From positions 75,005 through 139,004 of the forward strand of contig NZ_FOOW01000006.1 in assembly GCF_900113305.1 (NCBI RefSeq): DNA of 64,000 nucleotides, read 5' to 3'. Position numbers and translations under genes: made by a program. Under the pieces are notes generated by a model that ran no database searches, was not told the DNA's origin, and saw only the letters and a list, made by a program, of their open reading frames with translations. Positions 52,301-61,200 of the stretch are shown one piece after another (positions within the stretch are counted from its first letter, which is position 1; the number at the start of each line of letters is the position of its first letter). The DNA is from Prevotella sp. KH2C16. Lineage in GTDB: Bacteria; Bacteroidota; Bacteroidia; Bacteroidales; Bacteroidaceae.

Positions 52301-52416
52301 GACGGGGACGCCTGTCCCAGCATCGGAAACATGCACCATGAAACTGCACATAGACCCGCCATAAGAAGTTTCCTCCTCATTGCCTTTGGCCTGAGTTCTG
52401 ATTTTGTTTTTTCCAT
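49342..52416 (-). CDS. SusC/RagA-family TonB-linked outer-membrane transporter
   Basis: 1024-residue transporter with signal sequence (about 20-36), CarboxypepD_reg-like domain (about 52-125: GTVTDENGETIIGAYVVKKG), TonB box/plug region (VVVGYGTQKKVNLTGSI, then GVESSMSEVNPNDIDNISVLKDAAASAIYG, the SusC/RagA hallmark) and a large barrel ending TFGLNITF. It imports the ligand captured by SusD. The operon contains only susC and susD in the window. No ECF sigma, anti-sigma or hybrid regulator is adjacent, so control must come from elsewhere. Confidence 0.95.
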   Translation of the reverse strand: MEKTKSELRPKAMRRKLLMAGLCAVSWCMFPMLGQASPSDNYVMISQQKGNVIHGTVTDENGETIIGAYVVKKGQRTGAITDVQGNFTIEAGEGTELVVSCVGFQTSSFVVEAGKTSYAITLKEDNKTLEDVVVVGYGTQKKVNLTGSIATVTADKLVNRTGSDVTNMLTGLMPGVTIIQNSSLPGADEGILRVRGLGTMGNASAMVIIDGVESSMSEVNPNDIDNISVLKDAAASAIYGVRAANGVILITTKHGQKGRTTVSYDGYAGWQQATRMPKYVGSYDYARLMNQAYANDGQNAPYSETDLQKFRDGSDPERYPDSDWLDALLSENGFFHNHHIGIKGGGDRITYSLALNFYDKNGLIYNTNFKKFNVRTNLDAQINKRVKLSTNISFYRSRQLTPADGVDNLIHYAFRETPVTPIQFADGRYPLFKNEHNSVAYSRIGGTSKDITTSFQGSLGLTVDIFDGLKFRGIAAGSFKFNDNPVHTMSMPFYKMGGQGTELVKTTQSFISEYDTKHFETNLQAYLDYNKTFGKHAISGLLGLSQIYQQTRWLNARRKNIPNSLSQLNAGEVTGQSTGGTEVEYALRSAFGRLNYVYDDRYLFEANLRYDGTSRFPKNKRFGAFPSFSMGWRISEESFMQSARSWLSNLKLRLSWGLLGNQETINADGTVNYYPYQNTYSYGYDYSFNDKLQTGISIASPMANQDITWEKTAQWNLGIDATLFGNRLNFTLDIFRKDTRDILLQLPMPGLMGVDPPMQNAGKVRNTGFEFQVGYNDHIGDLVYSVTGNFSYVRNKIVDLSGGDTPGQSVGDPLWAYYGYVCDGIFRSEQEIDSHVAQAMGDPVPGDLKYRNLNDDQTVNSNDRKVLGSYFPKVNYGLNFNVQYKGFDLSAVLQGAAAVKGLPVAEIRYAFYNGGKLTDKYLDSWTPENPNASMPRLSMKDDKNRIISSFWVQDASYLKMRNIQLGYTLPAKVLGKYGISRLRIYGSIDNLFTISSFDSVDPELVSGTYYPLTRNYTFGLNITF

Positions 52417-52480
52417 AAAATAATTACATTGTAAGATTAATATATTACCAAAAGACTTAGGTTTCCCACAATATTAGTTG

Positions 52481-52510
52481 CAAATATAGTCATTTTTCCA
52501 AAAGAACAAA
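52481..52510 (-). promoter_or_regulatory. Promoter of the susC-susD operon
   Basis: Minus-strand TATATTTG (52481-52488) with TTTG (52507-52510) 18 nt upstream. The predicted start is near 52474. Confidence 0.6.
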
Positions 52511-52653
52511 AACAATAGGGTGCTTTTTTCACGAAAATCTCCACTCCTGGGAAGAAAAACAAGCGGGAGATCCCTATATCTTATATAATATATTAAGGTG
52601 GAGTATGAATTGGATATATAACCGTTGTCCTTCTTGATGGCATTGTGTAAACG

Positions 52654-52697
52654 AAAAAAAAAGTGGCAGACGATGAGAATATCTCATCGTCTGCCAC
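52654..52697 (-). terminator. Rho-independent terminator of the small secreted-protein gene
   Basis: Perfect 15-bp stem (GTGGCAGACGATGAG and its complement, loop AATAT, 52663-52697), followed on the minus strand by nine T. Confidence 0.9.
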
Positions 52698-52718
52698 ATC
52701 GTCTGGTTCCTGTTGGAT

Positions 52719-53306
52719 CTATAATATTTTATGAATAGCCGGCTCGAAAACATAATAAGCATCAGGAGTCTTGAGCCCTGTGGTGGGTAGGACTGGCAGC
52801 TTGACCTTGCTAAGCTGGCCGAGAACCTTGCGAATCTGGTCTTCATTGATACACTTGCCAGCCCCTTCGAAAACGATAAACATCGGGAAGCATTTGTGCT
52901 CCTTATTATATACATACATGTTGGCCTCGAATGGATTGTTCCGCAAGTCATTGAAACGGGCGATTTGGTCAGCGGTCAGTACGCTCTTCAGAGCCTTGGT
53001 CAGCTCGGCACGGGCTGTGCTGGCTGTCTGACGAGCGTATTCCCGGTCAACGCTGTAGACTCTTGTCAACTTGTTCTTCTCGATATACTTCTCGGCTGCG
53101 TCCTTCTCGGCTGCGAAATAGTAGAAGTGAATCCTACCCGTCTTACCTTTGAAAGGCAGGTAACGAACCTGCTCCTCCAGTCCGCCATCGTGCTTTATCA
53201 CATCTACATCCATCAGCCCCTTCAGGAATCCTTGTGCCTTTATTTGGTGAACGCCGCCAAATATTAATATCATTGTCAGTAAACAGAACTTGAAGACAGC
53301 CTTCAT
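52719..53306 (-). CDS. Small secreted protein of unknown function
   Basis: 195-residue product with a signal peptide (about 1-24, HQIKAQ). The mature part is mixed alpha/beta, with a helical middle (ARAELTKALKSVLTADQIARFNDLR) and strands with KCFPMFIVFEGAGKC, where two Cys could pair. No family recognised. The start at 53306 (MKAVFKFCLL) gives a normal signal peptide; an in-frame upstream ATG would add about 20 polar residues. It is a stand-alone gene between susC and the fucosidase, with its own terminator. Confidence 0.65.
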   Translation of the reverse strand: MKAVFKFCLLTMILIFGGVHQIKAQGFLKGLMDVDVIKHDGGLEEQVRYLPFKGKTGRIHFYYFAAEKDAAEKYIEKNKLTRVYSVDREYARQTASTARAELTKALKSVLTADQIARFNDLRNNPFEANMYVYNKEHKCFPMFIVFEGAGKCINEDQIRKVLGQLSKVKLPVLPTTGLKTPDAYYVFEPAIHKIL

Positions 53307-53661
53307 CGTCTGCTTTTTAGTGTTGTTTTTGCATTCCATACATTCTGAATTTAAAATTTCCATCACTTTGTTTCTTTCTTTTTTAATATCTTTTGCGCTT
53401 GCAAAATTACGAAAAAATCTTGGTTAGAGCATAGGGAAATGCCTATCAATGTAATCCTTTTCCCTAAAAAGTCCATATTGGTGCAGCTGGTTCGGATGCC
53501 CATGCGCAAGAAAAGCCGTCATCAAGATATAGCTATCTGATTGTTAAAAAAGGGTTCTAATAGTCTTTGTTGTTTCAATTCTATTCATTGTGGTTACGAC
53601 TAAGCTTTATCCCAAACTGGGCTATAAATGCCAATCTTTAGTCTTTTTTAATAGAATTTAC

Positions 53662-53692
53662 TTTGATATGAGCCAGTATTCTCGTAACTTTG
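53662..53692 (+). promoter_or_regulatory. Promoter of the alpha-L-fucosidase gene
   Basis: TTTG at 53662-53665 and TAACTTTG at 53685-53692, 19 nt apart, a full consensus match. The predicted start is near 53699, only about 15 nt before the ATG. The rest of the 53307-53661 gap shows no gene. Confidence 0.7.
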
Positions 53693-53713
53693 GGCTGCTA
53701 AATTTACTACATC

Positions 53714-55012
53714 ATGAAGAAAACAATCTTACTGTTCCTTTCCCTGACGGCCTGTCTGGGCGCGTTCGCGCAGTATCAGCCGACGCGGGAGAACCTGGAG
53801 GCACGCAAGGCTTTCCAGGACATGAAGTTCGGAATCTTTATCCACTGGGGCATCTACTCCATGCTCGGCGACGGCGAATGGGTGATGAACAACAAGAGCC
53901 TCAACTACGAGGAGTATCCCCACCTGGCCGGCGGGTTCTATCCCTCCAAGTTCAACGCCGACGAATGGGTGAAGGCATTCAAGGAAGCCGGAGCCCGGTA
54001 CATCACCTTCACCACTCGCCACCACGACGGGTTCTCCATGTTCAAAACCGAGCAGTCGGACTATAACATCGTCGATGGCACGCCCTACGGCAAGGATGTG
54101 CTTCGCTCGCTGGCCGATGCCTGCAACCGCGAGGGGCTCTCGCTCCACCTCTACTACTCCCACCTCGACTGGGGCAGGCTCGACTATCCCCTCGGGCGCA
54201 CGGGGCGCAAGCTCGGAAGACCCATCGACCAACAGAACTACGACAGCTACTTCCAGTTCATGAACCGCCAGCTCACCGAGCTGCTCACCAACTACGGCAA
54301 AGTGGACTGCATCTGGTTCGACGGCTGGTGGGACCACGACTCCGACAAGACGCCCTTCGACTGGCGACTCGATGAGCAGTACGCCATGATCCACCGACTG
54401 CAGCCGGCATGCCTCATCGGCAACAACCACCACCACACCCCCTATAAGGGCGAAGACATACAGATGTTCGAACAAGATCTGCCTGGACAGAACACCTACG
54501 GGCTCTCCGGACAGGACATCGGCCAGCTGCCCCTGGAGACCTGCCTGACCATGAACGGGAGCTGGGGCTACGACATCACCGACAAGAAATACAAGACCGC
54601 CGACTTCCTCATCCAGCAGCTCGTGGGCGCGGCAGGACGCAACGCCAACCTGCTCCTCAATGTGGGACCGCGTCCTGACGGACAGTTGCCCGTAGAGGCC
54701 ATGGAGCGGCTGAAGGCCATCGGCAACTGGATGAAGCAGAACGGAGAGACCATCTACGGCACACGCGGCGGCATCGTGGCTCCCCACGACTGGGGCGTTA
54801 CCACCCAGAAGGGCAACACGCTCTATGTGCACATCCTGAACCTCCGCGATGCATCGCTCTTCCTCCCCGTGGCCCCGCAGAAGGTGGCCAAGGCACGCCT
54901 GTTTGCCGGCAAGCAGCCCGTGGGCGTAGTCAAGTCCAAGGACGGCGTGCTCCTCCAGTTGCCCGCAGTGCCCAAGGGCGTGGACACCATCGTGGAGGTT
55001 ACCCTGAAATAG
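53714..55012 (+). CDS. Secreted alpha-L-fucosidase, glycoside hydrolase family 29
   Basis: The 432-residue enzyme has a signal peptide (about 1-19, GAFAQ). The GH29 core follows: MKFGIFIHWGIYSMLGDGEW, TTRHHDGFSMF, and the catalytic nucleophile Asp203 in CIWFDGWWD. A short C-terminal beta-domain ends it. It removes L-fucose from glycans in the periplasm. The length is that of compact GH29 members without extra carbohydrate-binding modules. It is transcribed alone, divergent from the susC-susD region, so functional linkage to that pair is possible but not shown. Confidence 0.94.
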   Translation: MKKTILLFLSLTACLGAFAQYQPTRENLEARKAFQDMKFGIFIHWGIYSMLGDGEWVMNNKSLNYEEYPHLAGGFYPSKFNADEWVKAFKEAGARYITFTTRHHDGFSMFKTEQSDYNIVDGTPYGKDVLRSLADACNREGLSLHLYYSHLDWGRLDYPLGRTGRKLGRPIDQQNYDSYFQFMNRQLTELLTNYGKVDCIWFDGWWDHDSDKTPFDWRLDEQYAMIHRLQPACLIGNNHHHTPYKGEDIQMFEQDLPGQNTYGLSGQDIGQLPLETCLTMNGSWGYDITDKKYKTADFLIQQLVGAAGRNANLLLNVGPRPDGQLPVEAMERLKAIGNWMKQNGETIYGTRGGIVAPHDWGVTTQKGNTLYVHILNLRDASLFLPVAPQKVAKARLFAGKQPVGVVKSKDGVLLQLPAVPKGVDTIVEVTLK

Positions 55013-55034
55013 AAGGATGCCATCTGAAGCCCCG

Positions 55035-55059
55035 CCTCCTCCCTCTCACAGGGAGGAGG
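55035..55059 (+). terminator. Hairpin downstream of the fucosidase gene
   Basis: 10-bp stem CCTCCTCCCT/AGGGAGGAGG with a 5-nt loop, 22 nt after the stop codon. It is followed by A rather than T residues, so termination is uncertain. Confidence 0.4.
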
Positions 55060-55078
55060 ATAAAAAAGCTCTCCCTAA

Positions 55079-55155
55079 CCATTACCCCCCTCGTTGTCCA
55101 TCGCACTGGCTATGCCGACAGCGACTACTCGGTCGATGACCGACGGTTCCCCAAG
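55079..55155. repeat. Intergenic repeat D, copy 1
   Basis: About 77 nt closely similar to 56565-56642 (shared TATGCCGACAGCGA-like core and GACCGACGGTTC). A degenerate GATGAATCACGC hairpin arm follows about 70 nt later (55227-55238), where copy 2 has a full terminator. The 55013-55820 gap otherwise holds array C1 and no credible gene. Confidence 0.7.
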
Positions 55156-55289
55156 GGGAGGGCAACATGTGGAGGATTGATTTATTATGCTCCGAAGATA
55201 CTGCAAAAAACGCAATGGCAGAGCATGATGAATCACGCCCTGATGACATTCTTATTCCCTCTATTTCATGACCCTCATTCCCCATTTTT

Positions 55290-55372
55290 CTTTTAGCCGT
55301 TAAAAGCTCTCCTTTTAGCCGTTAGAAGCACTCCTTTTAGCCGTTAAAAGGTCGCCTTCTAACGGCCTTTTA
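55290..55372. repeat. Palindrome array C1: four 17-nt TTTTAGCCGTTAAAA-type units, 22-bp period
   Basis: CTTTTAGCCGTTAAAAG at 55290, 55312 (one change) and 55334. The fourth unit is inverted, CTTCTAACGGCCTTTTA at 55356-55372. Spacers are 5 nt. Same 17 + 5 architecture as the A and B arrays, with an unrelated sequence. Confidence 0.9.
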
Positions 55373-55820
55373 CTTTGCGGGCGGAAATCAAACAGATATC
55401 AAGGGTTGTTATTCCCCACTTAATTTCATTAAAAAGAGTTATATTTATAATGGAATACAACTCAAACCATATCGTTAACTGCCCGCAGTTCTCACCGCGG
55501 AAGGCAAGGGCACAAAAAGCCGAAACAAGATGAAAACAAGGGAACGGGCTGCCACGGCTTCCGTCCGGGAACTAAATACTGACGGCTTTGCGGTATTCTG
55601 TTTGGCGTCTTGGCTGGTCTTTTTGCGGCATCCTCAGTTTAAAATTGCCCAAAAAGCAGTCTTGACAGCTGCCTGTTGTTTAATAAAGATTAAATTCCAC
55701 GGCGGGGAATGACACCGTTTCTGTGTTGTCGCTATATTTATAAAATATTCCTCATGGCATGAAGGCTGTGGGGAAAAAGGCGATGTCGGCCAAGTAGACA
55801 CTAACCCAACCTTCAAGATA

Positions 55821-56549
55821 ATGAGATACCTGATATTGCTCGCTATGCTGCTTCTCATGAATGCAGCCGTCTGCGCACAGCCCGGCGAGCGGCAGAAACG
55901 GAAATGCGCATATGTGAAATCGGAATTCGACATCGAATGGAACATACCGAAAGGATTCTATGTAGGGGAGGAGGACAACCTTGTCTACGGGCCTAACCTG
56001 AGCCGTAAGTCCGGTGCCGTGTACGGCGGATTCACCTACTGGATGACGGCCCTGTCGCAAGGCGGAGACTGCAAGCTGCTCTATCCCCTGCTTACCCTGC
56101 TTACAAGGCTCTACCAGAGGGAGCCGGGCGACGGCAGCGCCGCCAACATCCAGCTTCAGAACGAGCTGTTCGGCGCGGTGAACGACGGTCTTCCCCCGTA
56201 TCACGAAGCCTGGCTCAAGCCAGAATGGGCGAAATACATCACCGCCTATGGAGGCGAAAAGGCAAGGCGCGACTTCAACGCCGACCCCGTCTTCGTAGTC
56301 GACTTTCCTATCATCCGTCCGTTTCAGGATAAATACACCTACTGCTTGGGCATCTACCTGAAGAAGTCGGGCTACTTCCCTGTCTTCCTGAAATGTCTCC
56401 TCACCGACCAAGGCTACCGGGAGAAAGAACAATATCTTGATGCCGCCCGGCAGGCCGTCAAATATGGCGACGGACCGTGGAACTACGACCGGAAGAAAAT
56501 AGAGGAGGCCTATTCAAAGGTGATGAAAGAAATAGGGAATAAGGAGTAA
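55821..56549 (+). CDS. Secreted protein of unknown function
   Basis: 242-residue product with a signal peptide (about 1-19, AAVCAQ). The mature domain has WNIPKGFYVGEEDNLVYGPN, an Arg/Lys-rich start and a helical C-terminal part (EQYLDAARQAVKYGDGPWNYDRKKIEEAYSKV). I do not recognise a family. It stands alone, preceded by array C1 and followed by repeat D copy 2 and a terminator at 56734. Confidence 0.65.
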   Translation: MRYLILLAMLLLMNAAVCAQPGERQKRKCAYVKSEFDIEWNIPKGFYVGEEDNLVYGPNLSRKSGAVYGGFTYWMTALSQGGDCKLLYPLLTLLTRLYQREPGDGSAANIQLQNELFGAVNDGLPPYHEAWLKPEWAKYITAYGGEKARRDFNADPVFVVDFPIIRPFQDKYTYCLGIYLKKSGYFPVFLKCLLTDQGYREKEQYLDAARQAVKYGDGPWNYDRKKIEEAYSKVMKEIGNKE

Positions 56550-56564
56550 CCTCTTCTCCCCCAG

Positions 56565-56642
56565 CCATTATCTTCCTCGTTTGTCCGTCGCACCTGCTAT
56601 ACCGACAGCGATTGCTTGCAGACGACCGACGGTTCTCCCAAG
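56565..56642. repeat. Intergenic repeat D, copy 2
   Basis: About 78 nt matching 55079-55155, again directly after a plus-strand gene. The remainder of the 56550-56857 gap holds the terminator at 56734 and nothing else recognisable. Confidence 0.7.
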
Positions 56643-56733
56643 AAGAAACGGATTAGGAATAAAAGAATAAAAGCCAATAGCCAATCTGCCTCTGCAGGAG
56701 GAAATCAGGGAGAGGCCGTAAAAAGAAATTTGC

Positions 56734-56760
56734 AGGAGCGTGATGAATCACGCTCCTTTT
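56734..56760 (+). terminator. Terminator after the secreted-protein gene
   Basis: Perfect 10-bp stem AGGAGCGTGA/TCACGCTCCT with a TGAA loop, then TTT. It lies between convergent genes. A damaged version of the arm occurs at 55223-55238. Confidence 0.75.
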
Positions 56761-56857
56761 GTCTGTCTGACATTGTAAACCGTTAGCAACCTGATAAACC
56801 CAAAACCCTACAATATTTATCTCACCCTTTTCCTTGAGAAAGAATCGACATGAAGGA

Positions 56858-58195
56858 TTATTCCTCCTTCTTCCCGAAGTGCGGGTCGATCTTGAGGAAG
56901 GCGGTAACGAGATAGGTTACGGAGCAGAAGGCCACTACGATGAGGAAAAACATGCGGTAACCCACAGCCTCCTGCAGCGCACCGGCAAACAGGCCGGGAA
57001 TCATCATCGAGAGTGCCATGAAAGCCGTGCAGATGGCATAGTGGCTGGTCTTGAATGCTCCGCGGCTATAATAGATAAGGTAGAGCATGTAGGCCGTGAA
57101 ACCGAATCCGTAGCCGAACTGTTCGAGGAAGACACAAGCGTTCACCGTGAGCAGACTCGTGGGCAGCGCATAGCTCATGTAGACATACACGAGGTCGGGA
57201 ATGGTGATGGCCATTACCATCGGCCAGAGCCACTTCTTCAGTCCGTCCTTGCCGGCCGCCATACCGCCGAGGATACCGCCCAGCGTGAGGCCTACCACGC
57301 CCACCGTGCCCTGCACCAACCCGTATTCCTGGGGTGAGAGACCCAGTCCGCCACCGTGGCGTGCGTCGATGAGGAAGAGAGCCGACACCTTGGCCAGCAG
57401 GCCTTCAGGCATGCGATAGAGCAGCATAAATAGGATTCCCACGAGCGCATCGCTGCGCCAGCTCCAGCGGCTCACGGTCTCACGGCTGCCGTCGGCATGT
57501 TCCACCACCTCCTCATGCTCCACGCGGAAGAAGGTCTTGATGGTGTTGAGAAACTCCCGCCAGATGGTCAGCACGGAGATGTCGCGGCGGGGCGCGTCCT
57601 CGCGGGGGCGCGGCAGGATGTAGGCGTGCCACAGCCAGAGGGCTATGAAGAGCCCCGTAACGCCATAGAACATCAGGCTCCACGAAAAGCTGATGGAATT
57701 TCGGTAGATGACTTGCAGGTTGCCTGCAATCATCACGAGAATGCCCTGCCCGAAAATGGTGGCCAGACGATAGAAGGTGGAGCGGATGCCCACGAACCAG
57801 GCCTGCTGGTGGTCGTCGAGCCCGAGCATGTAGAAGCCGTCGGCAGCGATGTCGTGGGTGGCACTCGAGAAGGCCATCACCCAGAAGAAGAACAACGAAC
57901 CCTGCAGCCAGAACGAGGTGGGAATGGTGAAGGCCACGCCTCCGAAGGCCGCACCGATGAGCAGTTCCATCGACACAATCCACCACCGCTTGGTGCGGAT
58001 GAGGTCAATGAAAGGACTCCATAGCGGCTTGATGACCCACGGCAGGTAGAGCCACGAGGTGTAGAAGGTAATCTCGGCATTGCTCAGGCCGAGCTGCTTG
58101 TAGAGGATGATGGAGATAGTCATCACGGCCACATAGGGAAGCCCCTCGGCAAAATAGAGGGTCGGTACCCAGCTCCAAGGTGTCTTTGCTCTCAT
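56858..58195 (-). CDS. AmpG/MurT-type major facilitator transporter
   Basis: 445-residue inner-membrane protein with about 12 membrane segments. The opening TPWSWVPTLYFAEGLPYVAVM and the FYTSWLYLPWVIKPLWSPFID segment are typical of AmpG-like MFS permeases. AmpG imports anhydro-muropeptides; a Tannerella relative (MurT) imports N-acetylmuramic acid. The gene upstream in the same operon (67 nt away) carries a SpoIID/LytB domain acting on peptidoglycan, which supports a role in cell-wall recycling. A long loop (about 215-260) separates the two halves. Confidence 0.85.
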   Translation of the reverse strand: MRAKTPWSWVPTLYFAEGLPYVAVMTISIILYKQLGLSNAEITFYTSWLYLPWVIKPLWSPFIDLIRTKRWWIVSMELLIGAAFGGVAFTIPTSFWLQGSLFFFWVMAFSSATHDIAADGFYMLGLDDHQQAWFVGIRSTFYRLATIFGQGILVMIAGNLQVIYRNSISFSWSLMFYGVTGLFIALWLWHAYILPRPREDAPRRDISVLTIWREFLNTIKTFFRVEHEEVVEHADGSRETVSRWSWRSDALVGILFMLLYRMPEGLLAKVSALFLIDARHGGGLGLSPQEYGLVQGTVGVVGLTLGGILGGMAAGKDGLKKWLWPMVMAITIPDLVYVYMSYALPTSLLTVNACVFLEQFGYGFGFTAYMLYLIYYSRGAFKTSHYAICTAFMALSMMIPGLFAGALQEAVGYRMFFLIVVAFCSVTYLVTAFLKIDPHFGKKEE

Positions 58196-58262
58196 AGAAT
58201 CATGTTGGTTGTCCGTCCTGCCCCTGCTCCGCCCTCAAAGGGCAGCCGTCGGGAGGGTGCGG

Positions 58263-61200
58263 TTATTGATAGATTTTTTGGATTTCAGCTCCCTGATAAT
58301 AGTGCAGGAGGATGTCATGGTAGTCATAGCCCTGCTCGCCCATCACGGCGGCGCCTATCTGGCAGAGGCCCACGCCGTGGCCCCATCCTGCCCCGTGGAT
58401 GACGAACCGCTGCGGGATGCCATCCTGTAGGTCGAGCCTATCGACCACGAAGGCCGAGCTGTAGAGGTGGGTCTCACTGAGCGCACGGCGTATCTCCAGC
58501 TCCTTGCCGATGGTGAAGGTGCGCTCGGTACCCACGATTTTGAGCTTCGAAATGCGCCCGCTCCTGCCCCGCTCCACGGGAACGAGGTCCACGATGGCAC
58601 CGAAGTCCATCTTCAGCTTGTCCGAGAGGAGCGCAGAGAGTTCACCCTGACTGTACTCCACCGTCCACCGATAGAAGTCCTGCGTCTCCTGGTCATAGTC
58701 GTTGAGCACCTGGGCGAGCACCTTGCGGTCGGCCGTGTTGCAGAATGCCGGCTGATTCGTGCGTATCCAGCGGTCGGCCTCGGCCTCCACCGTGAGGTCG
58801 GGATTCTGCCGCTGTGCCGGCGAGATGCCCTGTGCGATGTCGCGCACGGCTGTCAGATAAGGCTTCGGGGTGTTCTCCCAGCAATACTGATATTCCTCGG
58901 TCATACCACCGCAGCATTTGGAGAAGCGGGCGTCGCAGATGTCGCCCTCCGAGGTGAGAATCTGTCCGCGAGTGTCGCTTACGGCTTCGGCCACCCGTCG
59001 GCTGGTCTCCTTCGTGATGCCCTGATAGCGCTGGCAGTGGTCGTCGGCACAGACATCGAAGATAGTGTGTTCCTCACGGTCGTACCAGCGGATGAGCTCG
59101 TCGTCTTTCTTGATGAACGAGAAGAAGCTGTCGGTCTCCTCGCCGAGCCGCTGTCGCCGCTGCATCTGGGCAAGAAGCCAGCTGCGTGAGATGACGGCAT
59201 GCGCTTTGAGTAGCTCCAGACTGGAGGTGGCACTCATCTCGCTTGAGATGACGCTCTCCAGATATTGCTCTACGGGCAGCTCGTTGATGGCGCAAATCTT
59301 GTCTTCCTCGACCACGAAGCGCAGCGTCCCGAGGAAGGTCTGCATCTCCTTACGCTCCCAGTGGAAGTTGACGCCGATGGTAACATCGTGGAGCGAGAAG
59401 GAGGCATCCGGCCGTTGCGGGGTGAACTTCAGTTCCCTGTATTGATTGCCGTTCCACAGGATTCCGCCCTCGGCAAAGCTCACTACCTGCTCGCCGCTGA
59501 TTTCCTCGCCCTTGGCGAGATACGGTCGGTTGAGGGCAAAATGAATTTCCTCGCCACTCACGATGCCCACGCTCACCTCGGGTTCCTTACGGTAGAGGTC
59601 GGAAAAGCGCAGGCTTTTCTCCTCCCCGCGGTCTTCCAGTACGGCCGTAACGGCGGCCATCTGTTCGTCGTCAAGGCTCACCTCTTTTAATATAGAGACC
59701 GCCGTGGCTGCATCCATACGGGCAAAGTCTTCGGCTCGCGGCGTTATCAGGAGTCCGCTCATGTCGAGCGCACCGGGGCTGACCATCATCTGATCCGCCC
59801 CCGACCGGTAATAGCAGTCAGGGCGGTGCTTGCGACGGGGGAAGACCACGCTCACATATTCGTCGGCCGCACGCCATGCCACGATGTTCATCATCGGCTC
59901 TGTGTCGCCCTCCTGCACGGGCAACACCTTGTAGAGCTGACGGAAGAGACTGGTGTCGGGCTCCCTCGTCCTACTGCGGATGACGAAAGCCGGGACGGGA
60001 AAGTCATGCAACAGAGAGAGAGTGGCATCATCGCCGAGCGTTACTACGACCTGCAGGCTACGACTCAGTCGCTGCCACTCTCGCTGCAGGGGAAGGATGC
60101 CGCTTGTGCCAGCCTGGAAGTGCAGGTGGTCAGGTGCCGACGCGCCGCAGCGCGGACCGTTATAGAACACCGTCAGATAGGCAAAGCGCTCCAACAGCCG
60201 GTGCATCTCGCCATAATTGTGCAGGATGGCCTGGGGCTGATGCGCAACGGCGGGGATTGTGTAGTGTTCGGGCAGGATGGGATACGGGTTGACAAGTAAC
60301 TGAAAGCGGGATTCCAGGCCTTTCTTCATCTGCTGTGGCGGACGGTTCTCGTCGCAGAGGAAGCAGGGACGCTCCGCAAGACTCCTGCGGTCGATCCTCG
60401 CCCCCGTGGAGACCATGCGGGCGGGATTGAACTGCACACGGAGGGTGGTGTCTCCACAAGAGAGCTCACAGCTTTCCACCGACTTCAGATCGTGAAAGTG
60501 GCGGTGTGCATCCTCCCACACCTCAAGCTGCCGGTTGAAGAAGCGTTGCAGACTGTCGCCCATGAGAGGGTCGGCAGTCCCCGTATTCATCCGCTGGCGG
60601 GCGTTCAGCTCCAGCGTGCGCAGCCGGTCTTTATAGAGATTATTGGCATTTGTCCGCTCGATGTTCAGCGCATGGTCGCTGTTGCCTGTCCAACGGCGGC
60701 AGAAGTAGAGCTCGTCATAGATGCGTCCGATGCGGTAGTGGCGTGAGAAAGCCAGCCCCACGGCGTAGTCTTCTCCGTAGCTGGTGTTGGGGAAACCAAT
60801 CTGCCGGAGCAGCGGCGTGAAGAAGGCGCGCGGCGCGCCCAGTCCGTTGATGCGCAGGGCGTTGTTGCAGCCGTTCTCCTCGGTCCACTCCCGGTGGTCG
60901 ATAAGTCCCGGCGGCAGCGTGTGAAGGTCGAAGTCGCACATGCGGTAGGAACCCACGATCATCGCCGCCTTCTGCCGGTGGAACTCATCGACGATGCGCT
61001 GCAGGGTGTGGGGCGAGGAATAGAGGTCGTCGCTGTCGAGCTGCACGGCGAAGCGGCCGCAGCGCACATCGTGCACGGCCATGTTCCAGCAGCCGCCGAT
61101 GCCTAAGTCGTCGCGCTCTGGGACGAGATGACACACCTGCGGATCCGCAGCCGCCAGCTCGTCGATAATCTGCGGCGTGTGGTCGATGGAATGGTTGTCT

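Noticed and set aside
55530-55712. 60-codon plus-strand frame in the fucosidase downstream gap
   Set aside because: No promoter, no recognisable sequence and no neighbour support; probably chance.
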